Below the pieces are notes generated by a model. The model saw nothing but the letters and a program-made list of their open reading frames with translations, was not told where the DNA came from and did not search any database. Below, in pieces: positions 17,254 through 25,442 of a stretch of 33,053 nt of DNA. The stretch is from the NCBI GenBank assembly GCA_013373595.1, contig JABXHO010000020.1:1-33053 (forward strand), written 5' to 3'. Within the stretch, counting starts at the first letter, position 1. Each line of letters begins with the position of its first letter. Source of the DNA: Flavobacteriales bacterium. GTDB lineage: Bacteria > Bacteroidota > Bacteroidia > Flavobacteriales_D > Crocinitomicaceae. The translations under genes and the position numbers were made by a program.

Positions 17254-18336
17254 ATGAAAAACAACTATAGCATTATCATGGCAGGAGGAATCGGAAGTCG
17301 ATTCTGGCCACTTTCAACACCGAGTTATCCAAAGCAATTTTTGGACATTTTGGGAATGGGGAAATCCCTTCTGCAAATGACTTTTGAACGATTGGAAAAC
17401 GTTTCTCCTTCGGAGAATATCTACATCGTGACGAACAAAGAGTACAAAACATTGGTACTGGATCAACTTCCCAATATTCGTCCTGAACAAGTTTTAACCG
17501 AACCAGAACGAAAAAATACAGCTCCGTGTATTGCATATGCCGCAGCTAAGATTCATGCTCTGAACCCAGAAGCCAATCTGATTATCTCTCCTGCAGATCA
17601 CTTGATTTTGCAACAAGACAATTTCACGGCAACGATCAGTGCAGCGATTACTTCTGCTGAACAAGGTCGAATTGCTACGATTGGAATTCAACCGACACGT
17701 CCTGATACGGGATATGGTTACATTGAATTCGAGCAAAAAGAAGGGTTGAAAGCAAAAGATGTTCTTCCTGTGAAGCAATTCCGCGAAAAACCAGATTTAG
17801 AAACAGCAAAGAGCTTTGTTGCTGCAGGAAACTTCTACTGGAACTCGGGAATATTTATTTGGAAATCAAAAACGGTGTTGGATGCATTAAAAGCATTCCA
17901 GCCAGCCTTGTACAATTTGTTTTGTGGCGACATGAGTCAGTACAATTCGCCCACTGAGCAAGAATATGTGGACCACTGCTTCGCAACGTGTGAAGACATT
18001 TCCATCGATTTCGCTGTGATGGAGCATGCCGACAATATCGATGTGGTACTCTCTGATTTCGACTGGTCTGACCTCGGAACTTGGGGAAGTTTAGATACAC
18101 ACCTCACGAAAGATAATCATGGAAATGCTGTGGTTGGAGATCAAGTTCACTTATTCGGTTCGAAAGACTGCATCGTGAATATTCCGAAGGGAAAAACGGC
18201 GGTGATTGATGGTTTGGAAGGCTACATCATTGTTCAATCAGATGACAAGTTGATGATTCTGAAAAAAGAAAATGAGCAAGCCCTAAAATCCTACGTGAAT
18301 GAAGTAAATGCTTCTGTTAAGGAGGTAACTAATTAA
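17254..18336 (+). CDS. manC: Mannose-1-phosphate guanylyltransferase
   Basis: The enzyme forms GDP-mannose from mannose 1-phosphate and GTP for surface polysaccharide or glycoprotein synthesis. Motifs are GGIGSRFWPLS (11-21) with PKQF (26-29) for nucleotide binding, TEPERKNTAP (82-91), PADH (113-116), TGYGYIE (152-158), FREKP (176-180) and NSGIF (197-201). At 360 residues it is the monofunctional form without the C-terminal phosphomannose isomerase cupin of bifunctional ManC/AlgA proteins. It starts 3 bp after the SprT-like gene. The closing residues are typical of Bacteroidota homologues and the frame is intact. Confidence 0.93.
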   Translation: MKNNYSIIMAGGIGSRFWPLSTPSYPKQFLDILGMGKSLLQMTFERLENVSPSENIYIVTNKEYKTLVLDQLPNIRPEQVLTEPERKNTAPCIAYAAAKIHALNPEANLIISPADHLILQQDNFTATISAAITSAEQGRIATIGIQPTRPDTGYGYIEFEQKEGLKAKDVLPVKQFREKPDLETAKSFVAAGNFYWNSGIFIWKSKTVLDALKAFQPALYNLFCGDMSQYNSPTEQEYVDHCFATCEDISIDFAVMEHADNIDVVLSDFDWSDLGTWGSLDTHLTKDNHGNAVVGDQVHLFGSKDCIVNIPKGKTAVIDGLEGYIIVQSDDKLMILKKENEQALKSYVNEVNASVKEVTN

Positions 18337-18407
18337 TTTACTTCTTGCTCTTTCGCGATAGGATCAGAACTTGCTCAATGCGCAACTAACGTAGCTTTTC
18401 TATCACT

Positions 18408-18842
18408 TCAGTCTCTCCTGATATCTTCAGGTTGAATGGTCGTGAACCGTCCAAACGGATCTTCAAATGTGCGGCGAATGGGTTCCATTGGCACACAGTT
18501 ACTGCAATCAAATTCTACATTGTTCATTGTTACGCTGTCCACGAAAGTAATGCGCTCGAGTTGAACTAGGACATCTTCTACGATCAACGTATCATGCTCA
18601 GAGCTTGAAAAAATCAAGTCATACTCACCTGCTTTGAGCGCATTCAATTGAAAATATCCATCAAAATCGGACTGGCAACCCGCTACAAAGTTCTGAGATG
18701 AATCTTTTGAGTCGACCGCAACGATTTTTACAAACATCCCCGGCTCACCATTCTTGTCCATCACTTTTCCGCGAATCGTTCCATAATGCATTTGACCATG
18801 AGAAAATTGAGCAAAGAATATAAAGAGGAACAGCAATTTCAT
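18408..18842 (-). CDS. Exported carboxypeptidase-regulatory-like domain protein
   Basis: This 144-residue protein has a signal peptide (residues 1-17, ending SHGQ). One CarboxypepD_reg beta-sandwich spans about residues 22-100 (TIRGKVMDKNGEPGMFVKIVAVD ... GYFQLNALKAGEYDLIFSS). A short tail containing a CSNC pair ends in IQPEDIRRD. The tail resembles the linker before a TonB plug (compare ITAEEI in the neighbour at 18915-19652), but no plug follows and sequence beyond the stop does not continue one in frame. It is either a natural single-domain protein or an old truncation. A terminator separates it from the neighbour, so it may have its own promoter. Function unknown. Confidence 0.8.
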   Translation of the reverse strand: MKLLFLFIFFAQFSHGQMHYGTIRGKVMDKNGEPGMFVKIVAVDSKDSSQNFVAGCQSDFDGYFQLNALKAGEYDLIFSSSEHDTLIVEDVLVQLERITFVDSVTMNNVEFDCSNCVPMEPIRRTFEDPFGRFTTIQPEDIRRD

Positions 18843-18865
18843 TATTTATCGATTTGAAATGAAAA

Positions 18866-18895
18866 AATCAGAACCCTCATTTGAGAGCTCCGATT
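18866..18895 (-). terminator. Rho-independent terminator after the plug-domain gene
   Basis: On the minus strand, AATCGGAGCTCTC and GAGGGTTCTGATT pair (several G-U pairs) around an AAAT loop and are followed by a six-T run (18867-18862). It lies about 20 bp after the stop of the 18915-19652 gene. Confidence 0.65.
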
Positions 18896-18914
18896 ATTTA
18901 GGTTTAGAGGTAGT

Positions 18915-19652
18915 TTACATATTTCCATTTCTTAATTGTTCCGATTTCCAAGCGCGGTAGAGGTCGAAGTAACTTTTCGATTCAATCACGACTACTCCTC
19001 CAAGTGTATCTCCGTATTTAGCTGGGAGTCCACCCGTGTACACTTGCATGTATCCGATGGCCACACTTGGAATTTGTCCAACATCTCCTCTTACTTTTAC
19101 GCCATCTACCATGTAGATCATGTCTCCTTTTCGGGCTCCACGGAACACCAATGAACCATCGGCAGTTTGTTGAACATTTGAAGACATTGAGGTTACCAAT
19201 CCTTTGATGTCGAACTTTACAGGAGATACTGCAATCTCTTCCGCTGTAATTTGCGTTACGGGTAGGTTTCCGTCGATGAGTTTAATTTCATTCGGGTTAT
19301 CTGCCGTGATAAAGACATCTCCAAATTTCTGAACGCCTCCATCAAAATTAATTTCCCCCATTCGACCAATTCCTTCCATCGGTACATTTACCGATAAATT
19401 CGACATCGTGTCTTCTTGGTAAATGATATTCACTTGATATGTTCCTGCGGGTACTGCCGAAATTCGAAAGCTTCCGTCGATGTCTACACGAGCTTGGTAC
19501 AATCTTCCGAAATCATCGATGTACACTCTCGCATCCAATGCTCCGACTTTCGTTCCGTACTCATATACGTATCCTGTTACTTCTCCCAATGCTTGCTGTG
19601 CCGAAACCTGTCCTGCAAAAACCAGCGCGATTATTACGATTAAATTTTTCAT
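18915..19652 (-). CDS. Exported CarboxypepD_reg plus TonB-plug domain protein without barrel
   Basis: This 245-residue protein has a signal peptide (ending QVSAQ). A carboxypeptidase-regulatory-like domain covers about residues 20-105 (GYVYEYGTKVGALDARVYID). A TonB-dependent receptor plug follows at about 125-230 (FDIKGLVTSMSSNV, GSLVFRGARKGDMIYMVDGVKV, YMQVYTGGLPAKYGDTLGGVVVIESK). SusC-like receptors share this N-terminal layout but continue into a ~600-residue barrel; here the protein ends soon after the plug. The ATG at 19652 is preferred over an upstream in-frame TTG at 19661. The reading frame shows no sign of interruption. A free-standing plug may serve a periplasmic binding role (inference). 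Confidence 0.85.
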   Translation of the reverse strand: MKNLIVIIALVFAGQVSAQQALGEVTGYVYEYGTKVGALDARVYIDDFGRLYQARVDIDGSFRISAVPAGTYQVNIIYQEDTMSNLSVNVPMEGIGRMGEINFDGGVQKFGDVFITADNPNEIKLIDGNLPVTQITAEEIAVSPVKFDIKGLVTSMSSNVQQTADGSLVFRGARKGDMIYMVDGVKVRGDVGQIPSVAIGYMQVYTGGLPAKYGDTLGGVVVIESKSYFDLYRAWKSEQLRNGNM

Positions 19653-19731
19653 CTCTATCAATTTTAAATAAGGTGTTTGATAATAAGATGAGGGATGGAA
19701 GAGAATTCCATAAAATAATTTCAGAAAAAAT

Positions 19732-19767
19732 AAAAAAGCCCTCTCATTCAGCTGAACAAGAAGACTT
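19732..19767 (-). terminator. Strong rho-independent terminator after fabD
   Basis: On the minus strand, AAGTCTTCTTGTTCA and TGAATGAGAGGGCTT pair along 15 positions with several G-U pairs, leaving a tiny loop, and are followed by TTTTTATTTTTT. It is about 20 bp after the fabD stop codon. Confidence 0.8.
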
Positions 19768-19787
19768 TAACTGATATTATTTATTCT

Positions 19788-20675
19788 CTATGCTTCGAGC
19801 TCAGCGCTAGAAGTTGGGAATTTACGATCTACTTTTTTGAATAATCCTTGAAGCACTTTTCCTGGACCTACTTCGATCACTTCTTCTGCTCCATCGGCAA
19901 TCATTGCGTGCATCGTTTGTGTCCAACGTACTGGTGCTGTCAACTGAGCGACCAAGTTCTTTTGGATTTCTTCTGGATCTGTCACTGCCGCTGCCACAAC
20001 GTTTTGGTAAACAGGACAAGATGGTGTATTGAACGTAGTTGCCTCAATCGCTGCCGCCAACTCAGCGCGAGCAGGCTCCATCAATGGTGAGTGGAATGCT
20101 CCTCCAACAGGTAAAATCAAAGCACGACGTGCTCCTGCTTCTGTTAATTTCTCACATGCCGCTTCAACAGCTGGATAAGCACCTGAGATCACTAACTGTC
20201 CCGGACAATTGTAATTGGCCGCTACAACCACTCCGTCCACTTCTTCACAGGCTTTCTCTACCACTTCGTCATCCAAGCCGAGGATTGCTGCCATTGTAGA
20301 AGGTTCAGCTTCGCATGCCGCTTGCATTGCCAAGGCACGCTTCGACACCAAACGAAGACCGTCCTCAAAACTCAATGTTTTGTTTGCCACTAGTGCTGAT
20401 AATTCACCCAAAGAATGCCCTGCTACCATATCTGGTTGAAAGGAATCTCCCAAGGTTGCTGCCAAAATTGTTGAATGCAAGAAAATCGCTGGTTGCGTCA
20501 CTTTCGTCTGTTTCAATTCCTCATCAGTTCCTTCGAACATAATTTTGGTGATATCGAAACCGAGTACTTCATTTGCCTTCTCGAACATCTCACGTGCGAT
20601 GTCGGAATTATCATAAAGGTCCTTACCCATTCCTGAGAATTGAGCTCCTTGACCTGGGAATACGTATGCTTTCAT
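19788..20675 (-). CDS. fabD: Malonyl-CoA:ACP transacylase FabD
   Basis: FabD loads malonyl groups from CoA onto acyl carrier protein for fatty-acid synthesis in the cytoplasm. This 295-residue protein begins YVFPGQGAQFSGMGKDLY. It has the nucleophile elbow GHSLGE with Ser88, the conserved Arg113 (SKRALAM) and catalytic His195 (AFHSPLM). Length matches the family (~300). It is flanked upstream by a T9SS protein gene ending 36 bp away and has a candidate promoter in that gap, plus a strong terminator downstream, so it is probably monocistronic. No other fab genes are adjacent. Confidence 0.95.
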   Translation of the reverse strand: MKAYVFPGQGAQFSGMGKDLYDNSDIAREMFEKANEVLGFDITKIMFEGTDEELKQTKVTQPAIFLHSTILAATLGDSFQPDMVAGHSLGELSALVANKTLSFEDGLRLVSKRALAMQAACEAEPSTMAAILGLDDEVVEKACEEVDGVVVAANYNCPGQLVISGAYPAVEAACEKLTEAGARRALILPVGGAFHSPLMEPARAELAAAIEATTFNTPSCPVYQNVVAAAVTDPEEIQKNLVAQLTAPVRWTQTMHAMIADGAEEVIEVGPGKVLQGLFKKVDRKFPTSSAELEA

Positions 20676-20692
20676 AAGTAATGATTTGGGCG

Positions 20693-20700
20693 CAAAAATA
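20693..20700 (-). promoter_or_regulatory. Candidate -7 element for fabD
   Basis: TATTTTTG on the minus strand matches TAnnTTTG exactly and would give a leader of about 14 nt. The expected -33 TTTG is poor (GTTC at the right distance, inside the end of the upstream gene), so it is tentative. Confidence 0.4.
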
Positions 20701-20711
20701 GTAAATCTTAT

Positions 20712-22475
20712 TTAGTGCTGAACGATGATTCGTTTTGTGGTTGAACCGAAATCTGATGCGAATGTTACGAAGTAAACACCATTCAACAACGCACTTGTAT
20801 TCAATTCATACTGATTCTTTCCTTCCTGATAAAAGATAGATTCAGTCTGCTCAATTTTCTTGCCTGACACATCCACAATTGAGAAGTTTACTGGTGAATT
20901 TGACGGTAAATCAAACGAAACAGTCGTCACTTTGTTGGTTGGGTTGGGATAAATTGAGAGATTGAAGTCGGATTGATTTTCTTCTAGACCTTCAGGATAA
21001 AAAACGAGGCGTACCATTGGAGTTTCAGTTAGGTAATAAAATTCCTGTGTTCCCTCATCAATTAGAAAAGATGTATTGGGTTTCGAAGTACCTGCTGTTG
21101 CAACAACTCCACCAGAATTAGATGAATTATACATCCCAATTGTTACGAGATAACTAGAGCCTGCGGAGAGTTGAGTTCCACTATAAAAGGGCATCACCTT
21201 TGCATTACCTAAATCGGAAGGTTGAATGGAAGAATATGTTTGATCCATTAAAATAAATTCATTCAACAATGTATCAAACAGATACAACTGACCAAAAACC
21301 TCTTCACCAACTGGCGCCGAGGGATGGAATACAACTTCCATCACCACACAGTAATCATCATGAAAAACATCAAACACATTACCCACTTTCCATCCGTCAC
21401 CTGGACCACCAAAAGCCTTTATCCCTCCTTGAATTCCATGAAAAAAGTCATCACGAGCATACGGAATCCAGTTTCCATCAAGCACCTCAAATTGCGTAGA
21501 CTCAATGCTATTATTCAGGGTATTTATCTCTGAACTAATCGATTGCAACTGATAATCTGCCTGATGAACTGAGGTCGTGGACGATGGCACAAAGACACCT
21601 TGTGGGCACAGCGTGTCAGTCTCTCCTGATTGAATAGAAAAGGTATCCAAAGAAATGAATCCTTCCGATGGAATAGAAACAGAGTACATCACCGTATCCT
21701 GATCCAAGAGACCATCATTTGCTGCAACTAAGCAAAACTCAATCGGACTTAACTGCATAGAAACGACACTATAATACGGCATTCGTACTCCCCATGCCCC
21801 TGTTGTTCCCCAATCTACTCGAACAGCTCTGAGGTCGACAGAATCAATGGATTGAAGTTGGAGGTCATCGATTGCCCAATAACCTTCCTGAGTCCCCGAA
21901 AAATGAAAACGAAAATGAAGGTTACCAGCATTCCCTGCAACACTTGAGATGTCTACGGATGTGAGGTCGTTGTGCTTTACTCCAGTAGGAGAAATCCCAT
22001 CTGAAATAACAAAAGGCGACCATGAAATTCCATCCTGACTCACTTCAAGAATCCGTTGATTGGAGTCAGAGATAAATTGCTGCTCAAACTGAATACGGAC
22101 GTTTGGAAATCCCGTCAAATCGATTGGCGCTCCCACATATTCAGCATACGCATCTGCGACTGCTCCCGTTGAAGTATCACTTTTGAATACCAAAAAACCA
22201 TTTAATGTACTGCCTGATTGAAAAGGGCCACTGGTAGAAACAACGGTGGAATCTGTTTGAATGCTCCAATCAAGAATTGGTGTCGAAGCATTTGTAAAGT
22301 TCCAATTAGCTCCCACCGAAACATCATCTGACCACAACGTTGCTTTTTGTGTCGGTTTCACCTCCTGTTTATACGATATATACACAGAAGCAGGTGCGGG
22401 TGGATAATTCACCTTTTGGGCATTGGAAGAAATAACAATGAGTAGTGAAATGGGTAATAGTAATTGTCTAATCAT
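20712..22475 (-). CDS. Secreted T9SS type A sorting domain protein (paralogue of the 22606-24369 protein)
   Basis: This 587-residue exported protein starts at the ATG at 22475, which gives a signal peptide MIRQLLLPISLLIVISSNAQ; in-frame sequence extends upstream without a signal-like start. The region around residues 50-210 resembles MAM/laminin-G-like jelly-roll modules (WSDDVSVGANWNFTN, SGTQEGYWAIDDLQL). The C-terminal ~75 residues (SIYPNPTNKVTTVSF, VDVSGKKI, LLNGVYFVTF, TTKRIIVQH) are the type A T9SS sorting domain. It aligns throughout with the neighbour at 22606-24369 and has the same length. Its codon use is more mixed than the paralogue's. No catalytic motif is recognisable; a surface-binding function is inferred. 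Confidence 0.88.
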   Translation of the reverse strand: MIRQLLLPISLLIVISSNAQKVNYPPAPASVYISYKQEVKPTQKATLWSDDVSVGANWNFTNASTPILDWSIQTDSTVVSTSGPFQSGSTLNGFLVFKSDTSTGAVADAYAEYVGAPIDLTGFPNVRIQFEQQFISDSNQRILEVSQDGISWSPFVISDGISPTGVKHNDLTSVDISSVAGNAGNLHFRFHFSGTQEGYWAIDDLQLQSIDSVDLRAVRVDWGTTGAWGVRMPYYSVVSMQLSPIEFCLVAANDGLLDQDTVMYSVSIPSEGFISLDTFSIQSGETDTLCPQGVFVPSSTTSVHQADYQLQSISSEINTLNNSIESTQFEVLDGNWIPYARDDFFHGIQGGIKAFGGPGDGWKVGNVFDVFHDDYCVVMEVVFHPSAPVGEEVFGQLYLFDTLLNEFILMDQTYSSIQPSDLGNAKVMPFYSGTQLSAGSSYLVTIGMYNSSNSGGVVATAGTSKPNTSFLIDEGTQEFYYLTETPMVRLVFYPEGLEENQSDFNLSIYPNPTNKVTTVSFDLPSNSPVNFSIVDVSGKKIEQTESIFYQEGKNQYELNTSALLNGVYFVTFASDFGSTTKRIIVQH

Positions 22476-22507
22476 AGGGGTAGGTTTAATATAGGTGTAG
22501 ATAAAAT

Positions 22508-22539
22508 TAAAGATACAACTCTTTTCGAGCGGAAACAAA
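22508..22539 (-). promoter_or_regulatory. Candidate promoter of the 22475-20712 gene, overlapping the upstream terminator
   Basis: On the minus strand, TTTG (22539-22536), a 20-bp spacer and TATCTTTA (22515-22508) fit the Bacteroidota consensus with one mismatch. The TTTG is the tail of the T-run of the preceding gene's terminator. The implied leader is about 30 nt. Confidence 0.5.
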
Positions 22540-22568
22540 AAAACCGCTCCAACAAAATGTCGGAGCGG
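22537..22568 (-). terminator. Rho-independent terminator after the 22606-24369 gene
   Basis: On the minus strand, CCGCTCC and GGAGCGG (plus inner GACA/TGTT with one G-U) form an 11-bp stem with a TTT loop. A run of seven T follows (22543-22537). It begins about 37 bp after the stop codon. Confidence 0.85.
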
Positions 22569-22605
22569 CTCTTATATCGTTTTACCCAAAGGTAGTAATC
22601 AGTGA

Positions 22606-24369
22606 TTACTTACGGATAACCAATTTTTGAGTTGAAACTGCGTTGTTAGCAGCAACGTTGATCATGTAAACTCCTTCAGACAATGAAGCAGTGTTCAATG
22701 ATACTTCAGTTGTACCAGCAGCAACATTTCCAAGTGCGTCAGTGTAAACTACTTTTCCTGAAAGATCAGTAACAGTGATGTTTACGTCAGCAGTGTTATT
22801 CAAAGAGAAAGTAACGTTTGCGTTAGCATTCGCTGGGTTAGGGTAAACTCCCATTCCAAATACATTCTCATTCTCGTTGATAGACGCTGGAGAGAAATCC
22901 ATACGTACAGCAGACGTAGACGTTGAGTAGTACCAAGTCAAATCTGTTGCATCATAGTAGAATGTTGTTTGAGCTTCAGAAGAACCAGATGTCATAACAA
23001 CTAAATCGTTAGTCAATCCACCATCTCCATCAGTTCCAACAGTTACAAGGTAAGTTTCACCAGCAGTCAATAAGTATGCTCCACCAAGTAATGGAAGAGA
23101 GATAAAGTTACCGATGTCACCAGCTTGCAATGTGTAAGGAAGTGATTGATCTTCCAAGATGAAGTCACCTGTTGTTGGATCAATCGTGTACAACTTCACG
23201 TAGATTACAGCATCCACTACAGCAGTCGAAGCAATTCCAACTTCAACACCTGTAATTTCTGCATCAGTGAAGATATCGAATACGTTTCCACTTTCGAATC
23301 CGTTACCTTGGTTGTAAGAACCACCTTCAATAACGTTATTCGCATTATCACGAGCATAAATGAAATCAGTAACGTCCAAGTTAATATCAACGAAATCATT
23401 GTTAGTTACAACTGGTTCCGTATTACTAGCTGTCGACATTGATGCAGAAGCAACGTAAGAAGCAGCTGTAGCATTAGGTGTGAATGTAGCTGTTGCACAA
23501 ATTGTATCTACAGCACCAGACACAGAGTTAATAGTACCTGTTGAGTTGAAAACAGAAGGAATATCGATTGTGTAAGTTGCATCTGCGATATCGTTTACAC
23601 CGATATTTGAGTTAATCCCACAGAACTCAATTGGTTGAATTTGATCAACTGGAGTTGAGTAGTAAGGAAGACGCGCTCCCCAAGAACCTGTAACACCCCA
23701 AACGTTTCCGTCAGCTCTCAAGTCGTACAATTCTGTTGTTTTCACTAGGATATCATCAACAGCCCAGTACCATCCAAAGCTTCCTTCATAGTGGAAACGA
23801 ATAGAAACGTTAGACTGGTTTCCTGCAACAGAAGAAATGTCAATTGAGAAAGTCTCAGTTACGTTCACGTTAGCAAGCGTACTTGGCGTTACTTCGAACG
23901 TTGTCCAAGTTGTACCACCATCGTTAGATACATCAACAGAACGTGTTTCTTGGAAAGCACGGAAGTGGTGATCGAACTCTAAAGTAATGTTTGGTTCACC
24001 TGTGAAATCCAATGCTCCTGTGTAAGTTGCGTATGCATCTTGAGTTGCAGAAGCTCCTGCAGCATCAGAATCGATCATCAAGAATCCGTTAGAAGCAGTT
24101 GCTGTAACCACTGGTGCGTATGTTGGAACCGCGTTAGGATCTGTTTCAATGTACCAGTCTTGAGCTGGAGATGAGTTATTTGTAAACGCCCAGTCAGACG
24201 CTACAGAAACATCATTCGACCAAAGAACAGCTTTTTCGAAGTTGTTGTAGTTAGAAATTTTTTCATGTCCAAAAACAGACGTTTTTGGAGCCAACTGAGC
24301 ACTAGTCACCTGAGCGTTCAGTCCTGATGCAACTGCCAAACACAGTGCACTTAAGTAGATCTTTTTCAT
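22606..24369 (-). CDS. Secreted T9SS type A sorting domain protein, probably highly expressed
   Basis: This 587-residue exported protein has a signal peptide (MKKIYLSALCLAVASGLNAQ). The N-terminal module (WSNDVSVASDWAFTNNSSPAQDW, GWYWAVDDILVKT) resembles a MAM/laminin-G-like jelly roll, and a central beta-rich region follows. The C-terminus is a type A T9SS domain (GVYPNPANANANVTFSL, VTDLSGKVVY, LSEGVYMINVA, STQKLVIRK). Codon choice is visibly restricted (GTT, GCA/GCT, AAC, GGT/GGA dominate), unlike neighbouring genes and its tandem paralogue, suggesting high expression. The gene has its own well-matched promoter and terminator. Function unknown; an abundant surface or secreted protein is inferred. 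Confidence 0.9.
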   Translation of the reverse strand: MKKIYLSALCLAVASGLNAQVTSAQLAPKTSVFGHEKISNYNNFEKAVLWSNDVSVASDWAFTNNSSPAQDWYIETDPNAVPTYAPVVTATASNGFLMIDSDAAGASATQDAYATYTGALDFTGEPNITLEFDHHFRAFQETRSVDVSNDGGTTWTTFEVTPSTLANVNVTETFSIDISSVAGNQSNVSIRFHYEGSFGWYWAVDDILVKTTELYDLRADGNVWGVTGSWGARLPYYSTPVDQIQPIEFCGINSNIGVNDIADATYTIDIPSVFNSTGTINSVSGAVDTICATATFTPNATAASYVASASMSTASNTEPVVTNNDFVDINLDVTDFIYARDNANNVIEGGSYNQGNGFESGNVFDIFTDAEITGVEVGIASTAVVDAVIYVKLYTIDPTTGDFILEDQSLPYTLQAGDIGNFISLPLLGGAYLLTAGETYLVTVGTDGDGGLTNDLVVMTSGSSEAQTTFYYDATDLTWYYSTSTSAVRMDFSPASINENENVFGMGVYPNPANANANVTFSLNNTADVNITVTDLSGKVVYTDALGNVAAGTTEVSLNTASLSEGVYMINVAANNAVSTQKLVIRK

Positions 24370-24393
24370 AATTCAATTTAAAATTTAATCACA

Positions 24394-24424
24394 CAAATTT
24401 AATCAATACTTCTCACCAATCCAA
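24394..24424 (-). promoter_or_regulatory. Promoter of the 24369-22606 gene
   Basis: On the minus strand, TTG (24424-24422), exactly 20 bp, then TAAATTTG (24401-24394) match the Bacteroidota TTTG-N19/20-TAnnTTTG consensus with a perfect -7 element. The leader would be about 20 nt and A/T-rich before the ATG at 24369. Confidence 0.65.
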
Positions 24425-24480
24425 CCTTAAACCGGATACAGATTTGTAAGAGGCATTACTCTAACGACGAAGCTCAGGCC

Positions 24481-24510
24481 GAAAAGGTTTGCAACTTTTC
24501 AATTTTTTTT
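24481..24510 (+). terminator. Terminator-like hairpin in the plus direction without an assigned gene
   Basis: GAAAAGGTT (24481-24489) pairs with AACTTTTC (24493-24500) with one bulge and a TGC loop, followed by AATTTTTTTT (24501-24510). No plus-strand gene precedes it; the upstream DNA is the promoter and start of a minus-strand gene. It may end a small RNA or antisense transcript, or be fortuitous. Confidence 0.45.
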
Positions 24511-24734
24511 CATCAAAATCCCGTCTATCGAAAAATATGCTATTCATTTTTTAGTCTTAACGCTTCTCTTCGTTCTAAATCAAACTATTCCATGAAACCC
24601 TCCCATTTTTTGAACGATTATGTATCCAAGAACGTGAATGTAAATTGACAGCTGTAGAAGCTGAATTCAACTGGAAATGTTTAATTTAGCTTTACATTAT
24701 CGAATCTACCAGAACGAGATAACACGAGCATCGA

Positions 24735-25433
24735 ATGAAATGTATTGTAATTGACGACGATAAGTTGACCCGGAGGGCATTGAGTAAACTCATCGAGCAG
24801 CGTCCAGATTTTAAACTTATCGGCGAATTTCAAGATGCGGAATCAGCAATTCCCATAATAAAAGATGGAAATATTGACCTCATCTTTCTGGATATGGTAA
24901 TGCCCAAAATGTCGGGACTTGAGTTATTGAATCACTTCGAAACTCTTCCTCAGATTATCATCGTTTCAGATTACACAGAGTACGCTGTGGAAGGTTTCAA
25001 TTATAATGTAACCGACTACCTCACCAAGCCCATTACGAAAGATCGTTTTTCTAGTGCAATGGATAAAGTCTTGGAGCGCAACCTATTTGAACAAGTAAAG
25101 AGTGAATCTTATCATTCTATTGCGGTGAAGCAGCGTTCTGGATACATCAATATTTCTACAGATGAGATTCTGTACGTTGAAGGATTCGGTGATTATGTGA
25201 ATGTTCATTTGCAAGAGGGGCGAAAAGTAACCGTTCTTTCTACTATCAAAGCGATGGAAGAACAACTAAGCGATTATTCGTTTATGCGTATTCACCGCTC
25301 ATACATTGCCAACTTGAAAAAAATTGATCGGATTGTAGAAAATGATGTACACATCCTGGATCGTACCATTCCCGTTAGTAGAACATATCGATCTACACTC
25401 ATGAAACTTTTCAAGGAAAAGAAACTCAGTTAA
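24735..25433 (+). CDS. LytTR-family response regulator
   Basis: This 232-residue two-domain regulator has a receiver domain at 1-120 with acidic pocket DDD (7-9), phospho-acceptor Asp53 (IFLDMVMP), Ser78 and Lys98 (LTKPI). A LytTR DNA-binding domain covers about 130-230 (IAVKQRSGYINISTDEILYVEGFGDYVNVH, SFMRIHRSYIANLKKID). LytTR proteins bind promoter direct repeats as dimers. Nine bases downstream lies a gene for an Hpt protein, and no sensor kinase is adjacent, so the phosphate donor is probably encoded elsewhere. Confidence 0.92.
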   Translation: MKCIVIDDDKLTRRALSKLIEQRPDFKLIGEFQDAESAIPIIKDGNIDLIFLDMVMPKMSGLELLNHFETLPQIIIVSDYTEYAVEGFNYNVTDYLTKPITKDRFSSAMDKVLERNLFEQVKSESYHSIAVKQRSGYINISTDEILYVEGFGDYVNVHLQEGRKVTVLSTIKAMEEQLSDYSFMRIHRSYIANLKKIDRIVENDVHILDRTIPVSRTYRSTLMKLFKEKKLS

Positions 25434-25442
25434 ACCTCGTAC

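Larger units (their letters stand above)
24370..24734. other. 365-bp divergent intergenic region
   Basis: It contains the minus-strand promoter described at 24394-24424, a plus-strand hairpin with T-run at 24481-24510, and the leader of the LytTR regulator gene. A weak TAGCTTTA (24687-24694) could be a -7 element for the regulator but has no good -33 partner. No protein-like open frame was seen. Confidence 0.6.

Noticed and set aside
18408-18842. Frameshifted remnant of a plug-domain protein
   Set aside because: Sequence beyond the stop does not continue a plug in the same frame and hits a second stop after ten codons, so truncation is not demonstrated.
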